The notes under the pieces were generated by a model. That model did not search any database. It saw only the letters and a list, made by a program, of their open reading frames with translations, and was not told the DNA's origin. DNA of 46,093 nt from Flavobacteriaceae bacterium (lineage in GTDB: Bacteria > Bacteroidota > Bacteroidia > Flavobacteriales > Flavobacteriaceae), in contig JABGUL010000010.1 in NCBI GenBank assembly GCA_018646605.1, positions 1 to 46,093 of the forward strand, read 5' to 3'. The position numbers and the translations under genes are program-made. Numbering within the stretch: the stretch's first letter is position 1; the number at the start of each line of letters is the position of its first letter. Of the stretch, positions 25,398 through 33,951 are shown piece by piece.

Positions 25398-27788
25398 ATG
25401 AAAATGTTTTTTGTCTCTCTGATGTTTGTTTTCATTTTAGGTTGCAATTCCTCAACACAAAACTATTTATCTGAAGAAAAAAAAGTTGGGGGTCTAACTG
25501 ACTCGGTAGAAATATTACGTGATGAATGGGGGATCAACCATATTTATGCTAACAACCAAAAAGATCTCTTTTTTGCTCAGGGATATGCTGCTGCTCAAGA
25601 TCGCTTATTCCAATTTGAAATCTGGCGTAGACAGTCTACTGGCACCGTAGCTGAAATTTTAGGCCCAGATGAATTAGCACGTGATATTGGAACACGCCTT
25701 TTTCAATTTAGAGGAGATATAACCACTGAATTAAATCACTATCATCCGGAGGGAAAAGAAATTATTGAATCCTATGTTCAGGGCGTAAATAGTTATATCA
25801 AAGAAATTTTAAAAACCCCTGAACAGCTACCCTTACCTTTTAAAATGCTCGGTATTTCTCCACAACTATGGACTCCAGAGGTGGTCATTTCTAGGCATCA
25901 AGGTCTATTAGGAAACATTGGTCAGGAATTGCAAATAGGGAGAGCTGTCGCACTTATAGGTGCAGAAAAGGTCAAAGAATTATTATGGTTTCACCCCCAA
26001 GACCCTGAAATTAATTTAGATAAAGAAATAGACAAAGCTATTTTATTTGAAGACATTCTTGCTCCCTATTTTGCTTACAGAAAAACGGTCCGTTTTAAAG
26101 AAGAACATCTCAAAGAATCCTTCAGAAAAAAGGAGTCCATGGCTTTTCTGAATCTTTATAATGACCTTTCTGAAGATTCTTTAGATTTAGGTAGTAATAA
26201 TTGGGTAGTCGCTGGAAATAAAACAGCCGACGGTAATACCTATATGGCCAATGACCCCCATCGCACGATCGCAGTACCTTCCCTCAGATATATGGCACAT
26301 TTGGTGGCCCCGGGATGGAATGTTATTGGAGGTGGAGAACCTGAAATTCCAGGAATTTCAATTGGGCATAATGAATTTGGCGCATGGGGTTTAACTGTTT
26401 TTAGAACTGATGGTGAAGACCTTTATCAATACGAAATAAACCCTAAGAATGCGTTACAATACAAACACAATGGCGTTTGGAAAGATTTTACACTAATTGA
26501 AGAAATAATTCCCGTAAAAGGAGGTGCTCCAGAAAAAGTACGCCTTTATTACAGTCATCATGGTCCTGTGACCTATCGCAATGAACAAAAGAACATTGCT
26601 TATGCCGTTCGATGTGCTTGGCTCGAGCCCGGGGGCTCTCCCTATTTAGCCTCTTTACGAATGGACCAAGCGCAAACTTGGGAGCAATTTCAAGAGGCAT
26701 GTACTTACAGCAATATTCCAGGAGAAAATATGATCTGGGCAGATAAAAAAGGAAATATTGGATGGCAGGCAGTGGGAATCGCTCCAATAAGATCCAATCA
26801 CAGTGGTCTTGTTCCTGTGCCCGCAAATGGAAAATATGAATGGAATGATTACTTGCCTATTATTCAAAAACCCAATGCATTAAACCCAGAGAAAGGTTTT
26901 ATTGCAACCGCTAATCAAAATGTAACTCCCAAAGACTATTCTTACTGGAATGCAATAGGGTATTCGTGGTCAGACTCTTACAGGGGTGATCGAGTAAATG
27001 AAGTTCTTGAAAAGAATAATGCGTTGAATATGAATGACATGAAAGCGCTTCAAGTTGATGTCACCTCACTTCCTGCAAGGACATTAGTCCCAATGCTTAA
27101 AAAGCTTTCATTTGAAGGTTTTGAAGCCGAACAAAAAAATCGGCTTCTGAATTGGGATTTTCAATTAAACGCTTCTTCAATTGAAGCTGCTATTTATGTT
27201 AGCTGGGAAAATGAAATAAAAAAAGAGGCTTATAACTCCTTTATGCCAGAAAAAATAAAGCCTTACGTAACTTCGCTACAGTTAAAGCCTATTATAGATT
27301 GGATTGAAAATCCAAAAACTTCTTTCTTTGAATCAGTAAAAATGCGCGACGCTTTTTTAAAGGAAACATTCCTTGCATCTATTGTAAATCTAAAAGAAAA
27401 ATTGGGTTCAGATCCCAAAAAATGGAACTATGGTCAGGCTAAATTTAAGCACAGTCTTATGGAACATGCCCTTGGAAGTATTGGTAATGAAGCAGCTGGA
27501 TCAAAACTTAACCTGGGTCCACTTCCTAGAGGAGGAAATGCCTACACCCCAGGATCGACGGGGGGAAATGACCGTCAAAGTAGTGGTGCTAGTTTTAGAA
27601 TGATTGTTAATACAGGAGATTGGGATGCTACAGTAGGAACTAATGCACCCGGACAATCAGGGAATCCAGAAAGTCCTTTTTACAATAATCTTTTCAAAGA
27701 TTGGGCTGAAGACCGCTATTTCCCTGTTTTATATACGAAGGAAAAAATAGAATCCGTCACCTACAAACGCACACTTTTAATTCCTTAA
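25398..27788 (+). CDS. Penicillin acylase family N-terminal-nucleophile hydrolase (lipoprotein)
   Basis: 796 residues with lipobox Cys16 (MFVFILGC). The alpha-chain starts VEILRDEWGINHIYANNQKDLFFAQGY and contains DRLFQFEIWRRQSTG. The processing site is DLG|SNNWVVAG: S266 becomes the N-terminal nucleophile of the beta chain after autocleavage. Later landmarks are NDPHRTIAVPSLRYMAHLVAPGW and the Asn/Arg region ending GASFRMIVNTGDWD. The family removes acyl side chains from amides such as beta-lactams, acyl-homoserine lactones or N-acyl amino acids. The actual substrate is unknown. The stop codon overlaps that of the convergent M14 gene in TTAA. Confidence 0.9.
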   Translation: MKMFFVSLMFVFILGCNSSTQNYLSEEKKVGGLTDSVEILRDEWGINHIYANNQKDLFFAQGYAAAQDRLFQFEIWRRQSTGTVAEILGPDELARDIGTRLFQFRGDITTELNHYHPEGKEIIESYVQGVNSYIKEILKTPEQLPLPFKMLGISPQLWTPEVVISRHQGLLGNIGQELQIGRAVALIGAEKVKELLWFHPQDPEINLDKEIDKAILFEDILAPYFAYRKTVRFKEEHLKESFRKKESMAFLNLYNDLSEDSLDLGSNNWVVAGNKTADGNTYMANDPHRTIAVPSLRYMAHLVAPGWNVIGGGEPEIPGISIGHNEFGAWGLTVFRTDGEDLYQYEINPKNALQYKHNGVWKDFTLIEEIIPVKGGAPEKVRLYYSHHGPVTYRNEQKNIAYAVRCAWLEPGGSPYLASLRMDQAQTWEQFQEACTYSNIPGENMIWADKKGNIGWQAVGIAPIRSNHSGLVPVPANGKYEWNDYLPIIQKPNALNPEKGFIATANQNVTPKDYSYWNAIGYSWSDSYRGDRVNEVLEKNNALNMNDMKALQVDVTSLPARTLVPMLKKLSFEGFEAEQKNRLLNWDFQLNASSIEAAIYVSWENEIKKEAYNSFMPEKIKPYVTSLQLKPIIDWIENPKTSFFESVKMRDAFLKETFLASIVNLKEKLGSDPKKWNYGQAKFKHSLMEHALGSIGNEAAGSKLNLGPLPRGGNAYTPGSTGGNDRQSSGASFRMIVNTGDWDATVGTNAPGQSGNPESPFYNNLFKDWAEDRYFPVLYTKEKIESVTYKRTLLIP

Positions 27789-30313
27789 TGTTCAAATTCC
27801 ATATTATTGGATTCTCCTTGAAACCTGGGGACACTGATGTGGTTTCCTAAAAATAACGCATTTAAAAATAATCGATTGGCGCCATAAGTGGTTCCCCTAA
27901 AATTTGGATTTTCTGCAAATAAAATAACCCGTCCCTTTCCTACTTTGCTTACTAAAACTGGCGCTGCCTTTGGAAGGTATTCAGTTCGAATATTTTTTGA
28001 AATATAGCCGTCTACATGAGGGTCCTTATCGTAAAGAACTGGAGTGCCATAGCTGCTTTTACTTGGTTCAAGCCAAACTAAATTATTTTTATACAAACTG
28101 ACATTTTTTTGGGTAAACCCAAAACCGAGTGGATGTGTTAAATCTATATTTCCTTTTAAAAAGATCCCTCCTAACTGTTCCCTACCCAAATTTTCAGCTG
28201 CGTCTACATAGGGTTTTATTGAAGCTGTAGCTGTTGAATCTTTTTTAAGGGTAACGCGCTTTTCATTTATGATTTTATACTTAATCAATGCGTTATTAGC
28301 TGTTCCAATTGAAATTATTGTATTTCCATTGTTTACCCATTCTTTTATTTTTTCTGTCGTTTTTTCATCCCATTTATAATTTCCAGAAACTAAAATCATC
28401 GTGTTATAGTCCTCTAATGATACGCGGGAAAAATAATCTTGTCTAACTTTAGTAATGGGCATTCCAACACGGGTATCCAATAAATGCCATACTTCACCAG
28501 CTTCATAGGAACGAACTCCGTTGCCAATAAGCATCAATGCTTTGGGTTGATCCAAAGGTCGGATGGCTCGACTTCCTAAATCAACTCCTTGGGTACTGAA
28601 TCCTGTGGAGAGGCTATGGACTTGAAGCCCATGTTTTGCTTGTAATTTTTTTAAAACAACATGTACTTCTTTTTCTGATAGCTTTTGAGAAGCAACAGGG
28701 ATCATTAATGAACCATAAGAAAAATCTTTATTCTCCTTTGTACTAAAAGGTTTAAACGCAGACGCTACCACTATTTTATGTTGTTGCGCATCAAAAATAA
28801 AGGCCGGTACGTTATAATCTTTTGCATCTATAGCATAAGCATAAGAAGAAGGTTCTAGTGGTTTTAAGGCGATTAGATTCTTAATTGAAACTACGGGTGT
28901 TCCTGCTGGAACTTTAGTCAAAGAATTGTATTTAATGTTATAAAAATTAGCCACAGACCATGCTGAAGCATCATAATAAACACTGTCTCGATAGTTTTCA
29001 TACGTTTCAAAAAAGGTCTGAACCATTCGGTATTGGGGTTGTTGGGTAGGAACGGCAAAACTATTTTCAGCTGTTTTAATAACCTCCACCTTATGCTGCA
29101 AAAGTTTATCAATAAATGCTTTGTTTTTGTTTTGATCTGGCTCAGTGAATGCATAGGCTTTTATCTTACTTTTTGCACTGCGTTCCATGGCACTTTTGAA
29201 AAAGTCTTTTTGGTATTTTCGCAATAAGCTTTTATTTTCTACAGCCGCTTGAACCGTTGCTAAACTTGAAACAAACTGATTTCTGATGGTAAATGGAAAA
29301 GTAATGTACCCATATTTTGTTTTTTGTTTTAGTCCTCGAGAACTTGCCTGCTCAAAGAGTAATCCTAACCCTCCTTGTAAGTCAGGGTAGGAAGAACCAT
29401 ATCCAGGATAGGTTCCGTCAAAAGCTTCTTTAGTAAAATAAAGAGAGCCTATACTATCCAGGTTTTTTGAAAAATAAGTGCCAAATAAATTGTTCAGCTT
29501 TACATAATTATCTTTTGGCATGATGGGATCTAAGGATCCGTTTGGTTTCATCGGTTCAAAAAAATAAGTGCTCTGCGATCCCATTTCATGAAAATCAGTA
29601 ACCACATTTGGATACCATTGGTGATACCAATTTAGTTTTCCCTGACTTTCTGGATTTATTGCGAGTAACCAATCCCGGTTAAGATCAAACCAATAGTGAT
29701 TTGTTCTACCTCCTGGCCAAGCCTCGTTATGCTCTGCATCCATTGGGTCTGAAACTAAAGGTGTCCCTTTATAGGTGTTTGCCCATTGGGTATGCCGGTC
29801 TCGCCCATCAGGGTTGATGGTTGGGTCTACAAAAATAATGGCCTTTTTTCTAAACGATTGTATTTGGTCATTTTCAGATGCACTTAAAGTGTAAGCTGCA
29901 AGCAGGGCGGCTTCTGAACTGGAAGGTTCATTTCCGTGAACGTTATAAGCCAAATTTATAATTAAGGGTACATCTGGCTCTTCGGATAACCGGCCTTGTG
30001 CATAATCCAAATGTGCTTTTTGAATGGATTCTAATTGCGCTAAATTTTCTTTTGTACTGATGAGCAATAAAGGCAATTTTCTCCCTTCGTGGGTTTTGCC
30101 ATAATATATAATCTGAGCCCGATCTGAGTGGGAAGCTATCTCCTCAAGGTAACTCACAATCATATCGTGACGCGTGTGTTGTGATCCGATTTCATATTCT
30201 AAAAACTTTTTTGGTGAGGGAATATTCTCATTAAAAGGTTGGTAACGCTCTGTAAAATAATCTTGCCCAAAAAGGCTTATTGTGGTAAAAAATAAACACA
30301 GTAGAAGTCTCAT
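27785..30313 (-). CDS. M14 family zinc carboxypeptidase, exported, long form
   Basis: 842 residues with a signal peptide (MRLLLCLFFTTISLFG). The zinc motif HxxE is H126-G-N-E129 in YNVHGNEPSSSEA, and the third ligand is the His in VVTDFHEMGSQ. Substrate-pocket text INPDGRDRHTQWAN and FDLNRDWLL is also typical. The catalytic domain spans about 40-360. The remainder (about 370-842) is a long region with a GATase1-like element (ALMLIGNGVRSYEAGEVWHLLDTRVGMP and GRVILFAENPNFRGTTYGANR), as in many flavobacterial M14 proteins. It should release C-terminal residues from peptides outside the cell. The promoter is at 30330-30337. Confidence 0.88.
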   Translation of the reverse strand: MRLLLCLFFTTISLFGQDYFTERYQPFNENIPSPKKFLEYEIGSQHTRHDMIVSYLEEIASHSDRAQIIYYGKTHEGRKLPLLLISTKENLAQLESIQKAHLDYAQGRLSEEPDVPLIINLAYNVHGNEPSSSEAALLAAYTLSASENDQIQSFRKKAIIFVDPTINPDGRDRHTQWANTYKGTPLVSDPMDAEHNEAWPGGRTNHYWFDLNRDWLLAINPESQGKLNWYHQWYPNVVTDFHEMGSQSTYFFEPMKPNGSLDPIMPKDNYVKLNNLFGTYFSKNLDSIGSLYFTKEAFDGTYPGYGSSYPDLQGGLGLLFEQASSRGLKQKTKYGYITFPFTIRNQFVSSLATVQAAVENKSLLRKYQKDFFKSAMERSAKSKIKAYAFTEPDQNKNKAFIDKLLQHKVEVIKTAENSFAVPTQQPQYRMVQTFFETYENYRDSVYYDASAWSVANFYNIKYNSLTKVPAGTPVVSIKNLIALKPLEPSSYAYAIDAKDYNVPAFIFDAQQHKIVVASAFKPFSTKENKDFSYGSLMIPVASQKLSEKEVHVVLKKLQAKHGLQVHSLSTGFSTQGVDLGSRAIRPLDQPKALMLIGNGVRSYEAGEVWHLLDTRVGMPITKVRQDYFSRVSLEDYNTMILVSGNYKWDEKTTEKIKEWVNNGNTIISIGTANNALIKYKIINEKRVTLKKDSTATASIKPYVDAAENLGREQLGGIFLKGNIDLTHPLGFGFTQKNVSLYKNNLVWLEPSKSSYGTPVLYDKDPHVDGYISKNIRTEYLPKAAPVLVSKVGKGRVILFAENPNFRGTTYGANRLFLNALFLGNHISVPRFQGESNNMEFEH

Positions 30314-30329
30314 ATAAAGTGATTTGTAT

Positions 30330-30337
30330 CAAAAATA
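30330..30337 (-). promoter_or_regulatory. -7 element for the M14 gene
   Basis: On the minus strand this reads TATTTTTG, an exact TAnnTTTG match, 16 bases before the ATG at 30313. Confidence 0.5.
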
Positions 30338-30429
30338 CACAAATTAACAAAAGGACTGAATCTATTCTAACTTAAAAAACAAAGACGAAATCAAAGGGAT
30401 TTTTACTTATTTATAATTGTTCTAAATAG

Positions 30430-30461
30430 TTTGTCAATTTAAGAAACACTTATTATATTTG
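30430..30461 (+). promoter_or_regulatory. Promoter of the porin-flavoprotein operon (TTTG-N20-TATATTTG)
   Basis: TTTG at 30430-30433 is followed after exactly 20 bases by TATATTTG (30454-30461). This is the best match to the Bacteroidota sigma factor consensus in the window. Transcription should start near 30468-30470, at the edge of the palindrome 30472-30484. Confidence 0.75.
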
Positions 30462-30471
30462 CCTAATATTA

Positions 30472-30484
30472 ATTTAGACTAAAT
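30472..30484. promoter_or_regulatory. Palindromic operator candidate with DtxR/IdeR-like core
   Basis: ATTTAG-A-CTAAAT is a perfect 6-1-6 palindrome placed directly after the predicted transcription start. Its core TTAG-n-CTAA equals the centre of DtxR/IdeR boxes (GGTTAGsCTAACC), while the flanks differ. A repressor bound here would block initiation or escape. DtxR-family proteins sense Fe(II) or Mn(II), so metal control is the simplest hypothesis. No regulator gene is in the window. Confidence 0.45.
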
Positions 30485-30492
30485 ATAAATAA

Positions 30493-31650
30493 ATGCGAAA
30501 AGCCAAACTATCATTAATTATTATCTTCTCTAGTTTTGTTTTATCTGGACAAAATAAACAAAGTTATGATTCACTTCAAATCAGCTCCAACCAAAGAATT
30601 TTAAATAATCTTGCAGGACTTCCACAAGGAATTACACTAGGTGGTTATGGGGAGGTTTTATATAACAAACCCGAAAATTTAAATGCTGAAATAGACATTC
30701 AACGCTTGGTTTTACTTTTTGGGTATAAATTTGATGAGCGGGTTCAATTTGTTACTGAAATTGAATTTGAACACGTAAAAGAAGTTTATGTAGAACAAGC
30801 CTTTGTAAATTATAACTTAACTCAAGGGCTCAACATACGTGCGGGGCTTATGCTTGTACCCATGGGTATAATTAATGAGTTTCATGAACCAACTATCTTT
30901 AATGGTGTGGAACGCCCCAGTTTAGACAAATACATCATTCCGACTACATGGCGAGAAATTGGAATTGGGTTGTCTGGACGCTTAAATAGAATCAGCGCCA
31001 GATATCAAGCCTACCTCTTTAATGGTTTTTTATCGCATAACGGTGAAACTGGCCTTCTAAAAGGAAGTAATGGCTTACGTAGTGGTCGTCAAAAAGGAGC
31101 CGAATCTACAATGAATCATGTCAATTTTGCAGGAAAATTTGATTTTTATGGCATCCGAGGTCTACGCCTAGGGGTCTCCGGCTACCATGGGAAAACGCAA
31201 GCTGTAGACGGTCAGAATCAAATTCCAGGAAGTGAAATTGGAGTTTCTATGCTCGGTATAGATGGACGGTATACGTATAAAAAGTTTTCAGCTCGAGGGC
31301 AATATGCACTGGCTTCTTTAATCGATACCGATCTTTATAATGAATTAACAGGGCGTGATTTAGGAAGCAAACTAATGGGGTATTACTTGGAAGCAGCTTA
31401 TAATGTTCTTCCTTTTAAAAACAGACAACGTTTAGAGGGATTTGTCCGTTATGAAAACTTCAACACCCATCATGAAGTGGGAAATATTGTTCTCAAAAAC
31501 AAAGCATTCCATAGAAAAGAATGGACGTTTGGGTTTTCCTATCATATTGCACCTGGTGCAGTGTATAAAATGGATTATCAAACAAAATCTACTGCAATCT
31601 CAAATTCTACAAAAGGCCAATTTAATATGGGTGTAGGAATTTGGTTTTAA
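30493..31650 (+). CDS. Outer-membrane porin (OprP/OprO-like beta-barrel)
   Basis: 385 residues with a signal peptide (MRKAKLSLIIIFSSFVLSGQ). The mature protein begins with LPQGITLGGYGEVLYNKPE and alternates polar and aromatic residues throughout, as in a 16-strand barrel. NIRAGLMLVPMGIINEFHEP and the C-terminal GQFNMGVGIWF (final Phe) are typical of flavobacterial phosphate-selective-porin-like proteins. It is first in a four-gene operon and 12 bases before the FMN-binding protein. Specificity is unknown; in this context it may admit a metal ion or small redox shuttle rather than phosphate. Confidence 0.82.
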   Translation: MRKAKLSLIIIFSSFVLSGQNKQSYDSLQISSNQRILNNLAGLPQGITLGGYGEVLYNKPENLNAEIDIQRLVLLFGYKFDERVQFVTEIEFEHVKEVYVEQAFVNYNLTQGLNIRAGLMLVPMGIINEFHEPTIFNGVERPSLDKYIIPTTWREIGIGLSGRLNRISARYQAYLFNGFLSHNGETGLLKGSNGLRSGRQKGAESTMNHVNFAGKFDFYGIRGLRLGVSGYHGKTQAVDGQNQIPGSEIGVSMLGIDGRYTYKKFSARGQYALASLIDTDLYNELTGRDLGSKLMGYYLEAAYNVLPFKNRQRLEGFVRYENFNTHHEVGNIVLKNKAFHRKEWTFGFSYHIAPGAVYKMDYQTKSTAISNSTKGQFNMGVGIWF

Positions 31651-31662
31651 TTATTTTTACAC

Positions 31663-32205
31663 ATGAAAAAAACAGTTTTTCTTTCTTTCTTCCTTTTTCT
31701 TTTCCTAAGCCTTTCGTCTTGGACAAAAGAACTCCACTCAGATAGAGAGTCGAAATACATTCTAAAAGAAACTCGTAAAGCTATTTCTGCGACCTTCCCT
31801 TTTGAGACCTTTTCACTCGAACAAAAGGAACAAAAACTCAATACGAGTACTTTTTTAGAAGCTCATTCCTTTTTTAACATTATTTCTGAAGATGCGCTTA
31901 AAGGATATGCTATTATAGCAACTGCTCCTAGTAAAACGGATAGCTTTGAATATTTGTTACTTTTTGATTTGAATCTAAAAATTAAAAAAGTTAAGGTTTT
32001 AATTTATAGAGAGAACTATGGTGGCGAAATTTCTAGCAAAAGGTGGTTGTCTCAATTTATAGAAAGTCCTGAAGACGACTCTTTTGTTTATGGAGATAAT
32101 ATTAGTGCCATTTCTGGTGCTACTATTTCAGTAAAATCTATTACAGAGTCTATAAACGAGGTGATGGTTTCGTTAAAAAGACTTGAATCTGAAAAACAAA
32201 TCTAA
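31663..32205 (+). CDS. Exported FMN-binding domain protein with flavinylation motif
   Basis: 180 residues. A signal peptide (MKKTVFLSFFLFLFLSLSSW) is followed by one FMN-binding domain of the RnfG/NqrC/NosR type. The flavin attachment motif is S151-G-A-T154-I-S in NISAISGATISVKSITESI; by family rule ApbE would attach FMN to T154 through a phosphoester. Upstream, GYAIIATAPSKTDSFEYLLLFDLNLKIKKVKVLIYRE gives the expected strand pattern. The protein lacks the membrane anchor of RnfG, so it should be free in the periplasm and pass electrons between its operon partners. The stop overlaps the start of the next gene (TAATG). No apbE gene is in the window. Confidence 0.85.
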   Translation: MKKTVFLSFFLFLFLSLSSWTKELHSDRESKYILKETRKAISATFPFETFSLEQKEQKLNTSTFLEAHSFFNIISEDALKGYAIIATAPSKTDSFEYLLLFDLNLKIKKVKVLIYRENYGGEISSKRWLSQFIESPEDDSFVYGDNISAISGATISVKSITESINEVMVSLKRLESEKQI

Positions 32206-32702
32206 TGGGATTTCACTACACCTTAAGAAACTTCCCAAAATCCTTTAAACAGTTTATCGCTGCTTTTGTTATCGTTCTTGGAATTGGCTTTTTTACTGGG
32301 CTTTTATTTATTGGACAAACAGAAAGTAATACTCCAAAGGGTGTCGTTGAAAACTATAATGGAAATGAGGATCTTGCGGAAGTGGAAGTTATGAAATTTA
32401 AAAAAGGGGAGCGAGAAATGCTTACCATAATCCATACACACATCCTTTCCCTTTCTTTTATTTTTTTTCTGTTGGGAATTTTAATCTGGGGAACAGAAAT
32501 TTCTAATACATGGAAAAGCATACTAACCATTGAGCCTTTTGTTTCAGTTTTAACAACTTTTGGTGGAATATATTTGATTTGGTTAGACTATCATTATGTT
32601 TCATATCTTGTTATTATCTCAGGGGTACTAATGACTCTAAGTTTCGTTGTCGGTGCGCTGTTAGTTTTTCAAACTTTACTTAAATCACCCTTGAAAAAGT
32701 AA
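32205..32702 (+). CDS. Four-helix membrane protein of the porin-flavoprotein operon
   Basis: 165 residues with four membrane helices (about 17-36, 73-93, 103-125, 130-153). Between helices 1 and 2 lies an acidic external loop (TPKGVVENYNGNEDLAEVEV). Helix 2 starts with IIHTHILSLSFIFFLLG, where two His sit two residues apart at the membrane face. A further His is in IYLIWLDYHYVSYLVI. Paired His in helices are common in quinol- or haem-binding membrane subunits, but no bis-His haem spacing across helices is certain here. I do not recognise a named family. Position between the flavoprotein and the DCC protein suggests it is the membrane electron donor or anchor. Confidence 0.75.
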   Translation: MGFHYTLRNFPKSFKQFIAAFVIVLGIGFFTGLLFIGQTESNTPKGVVENYNGNEDLAEVEVMKFKKGEREMLTIIHTHILSLSFIFFLLGILIWGTEISNTWKSILTIEPFVSVLTTFGGIYLIWLDYHYVSYLVIISGVLMTLSFVVGALLVFQTLLKSPLKK

Positions 32703-32706
32703 ATCC

Positions 32707-33102
32707 ATGACTAAAAAAATAGCACTTGTTTTTTACGATGCCACCTGTGTCCTATGTGATCGTGCTATTCTTTGGTTGATTAAAAATGATGTTGAGAGTC
32801 TATTTTATTTTTCCCATGTTACAAGTAATACTGCCCAAAAACAGGTCTTTATAGTGACTACAGAAGCAATTTCTGTTTTAACTCCCGAGGGAGAATACTT
32901 AAAAAGTAGCCAGGCCGTGCTTTATTTACTTGATAAAACAAAACGCTTTTCCCTCTTTTGTTCTCTCTTGAAGCTTCTTCCACTAAAAATATTGGATGTG
33001 TTTTATAAAATACTAGCCTCAAATAGATATCGTTGGTTTGGGCAATACTCTAACTGTAAAGTTCCAAATAAAGCCATAAAATCAAAATTCCTAGATTACT
33101 AG
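32707..33102 (+). CDS. DCC-family thiol-disulfide oxidoreductase-like protein (DUF393)
   Basis: 131 residues without a signal peptide. The family-naming motif DxxCxxC is D11-A-T-C14-V-L-C17 in LVFYDATCVLCDRAI. Further conserved text is LDKTKRFSLFCSLLKLLPLKILDVFYKILASNRYRWFGQ, the Tyr/Arg-rich tail of DUF393. These proteins have a thioredoxin-like fold with a CxxC pair. It lies 4 bases after the membrane-protein gene, the last of the operon. It may supply reducing equivalents from the cytoplasm, but that is inference. Confidence 0.85.
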   Translation: MTKKIALVFYDATCVLCDRAILWLIKNDVESLFYFSHVTSNTAQKQVFIVTTEAISVLTPEGEYLKSSQAVLYLLDKTKRFSLFCSLLKLLPLKILDVFYKILASNRYRWFGQYSNCKVPNKAIKSKFLDY

Positions 33103-33110
33103 TTTTGGTT

Positions 33111-33137
33111 AAAAAAGAGTAAAAAACATCTTTTTTT
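33111..33137 (+). terminator. Probable terminator of the porin-flavoprotein operon
   Basis: AAAAAAGA (33111-33118) pairs with TCTTTTTT (33129-33136) followed by T. The stem is all A-T except one pair and may be weak. It lies 9 bases after the DCC stop codon. Confidence 0.4.
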
Positions 33138-33197
33138 AATATAAAAGTGCGTAAAATGAACAAAAAATGCTTAAAAAACACTCAAAATGAATTATTC

Positions 33198-33205
33198 TAT
33201 TTTTG
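33198..33205 (+). promoter_or_regulatory. -7 element for the DUF6090-like gene
   Basis: TATTTTTG is an exact TAnnTTTG match 53 bases before ATG 33259. The more upstream in-frame ATG at 33214 would leave a leader of only a base or two, so 33259 is preferred. Confidence 0.4.
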
Positions 33206-33258
33206 TGTAATTCATGTGTTTTTTTAAAACAGTATCTTTTAAAACTATTTTACATATC

Positions 33259-33951
33259 ATGAAAAAACTGTTTTTAAAGTATCTATTCGAGTTTTTTGTT
33301 CTTGTTTTTGGGATTACCCTCTCCTTTTACCTTCAAGAATATGGTGAAGATTTAAACTCCATTCAAAAACAAAAAGAAGGATTGACTAGAATTCTGGAGG
33401 ACCTAACCTCAGATGAAGCGATTTTTAAGCTTACCTTAATGTCAAATGAAAGTCAAATAAAAACTACCAAACAATTGCTGGGTGGAGTAATTACTGCTGC
33501 TATCTACAACAAAACCGTACCCTATTTTGGAACTTTTTTTAATGACACTTCTATTAAATCACTTATTGCCACTGGAGTTGTAGAAAATTATCACAACCAG
33601 CAGATGATCACAGACATCTTAAAATACTACCGCAACGATTATGATTTTATTACTGATCAAAGTAGTGCCGATGAAGTATTGTGTTTTAAAAGAATTGATT
33701 ATGTTGCAAAAACCATTCAAATTGATTCTGTTTCTGATCTAGTGCAAACTGATTTTGGAGGTATTAAAATGCCCTATTTTTATATTGCCCAAAAAGAGCT
33801 AGACAAACTTAAAAAAGACTCTTATTTCAGAGGGCAGTTGCAAAACATGATATATGTTAAAAGCTCTTATAACACTTTTGTAAAAGAGGCGATTGAGACA
33901 AATCAAACCCTTCAACAGATGATTAAAGAAGAAATTCTTTTAATGAATTAG
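33259..33951 (+). CDS. Membrane-anchored protein, DUF6090-like
   Basis: 230 residues from ATG 33259. It starts MKKLFLKYLFEFFVLVFGITLSFYLQEYGEDL: one transmembrane helix, then a coiled coil (NSIQKQKEGLTRILEDLTSDEAIF). The layout of one N-terminal helix ending in a conserved Tyr/Asn/Glu stretch followed by a helical domain is that of DUF6090 proteins, common in Flavobacteriia and of unknown function. The C-terminal half is helical and charged. Its stop overlaps the stop of the convergent MORN-like gene (TTAG). Confidence 0.7.
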   Translation: MKKLFLKYLFEFFVLVFGITLSFYLQEYGEDLNSIQKQKEGLTRILEDLTSDEAIFKLTLMSNESQIKTTKQLLGGVITAAIYNKTVPYFGTFFNDTSIKSLIATGVVENYHNQQMITDILKYYRNDYDFITDQSSADEVLCFKRIDYVAKTIQIDSVSDLVQTDFGGIKMPYFYIAQKELDKLKKDSYFRGQLQNMIYVKSSYNTFVKEAIETNQTLQQMIKEEILLMN

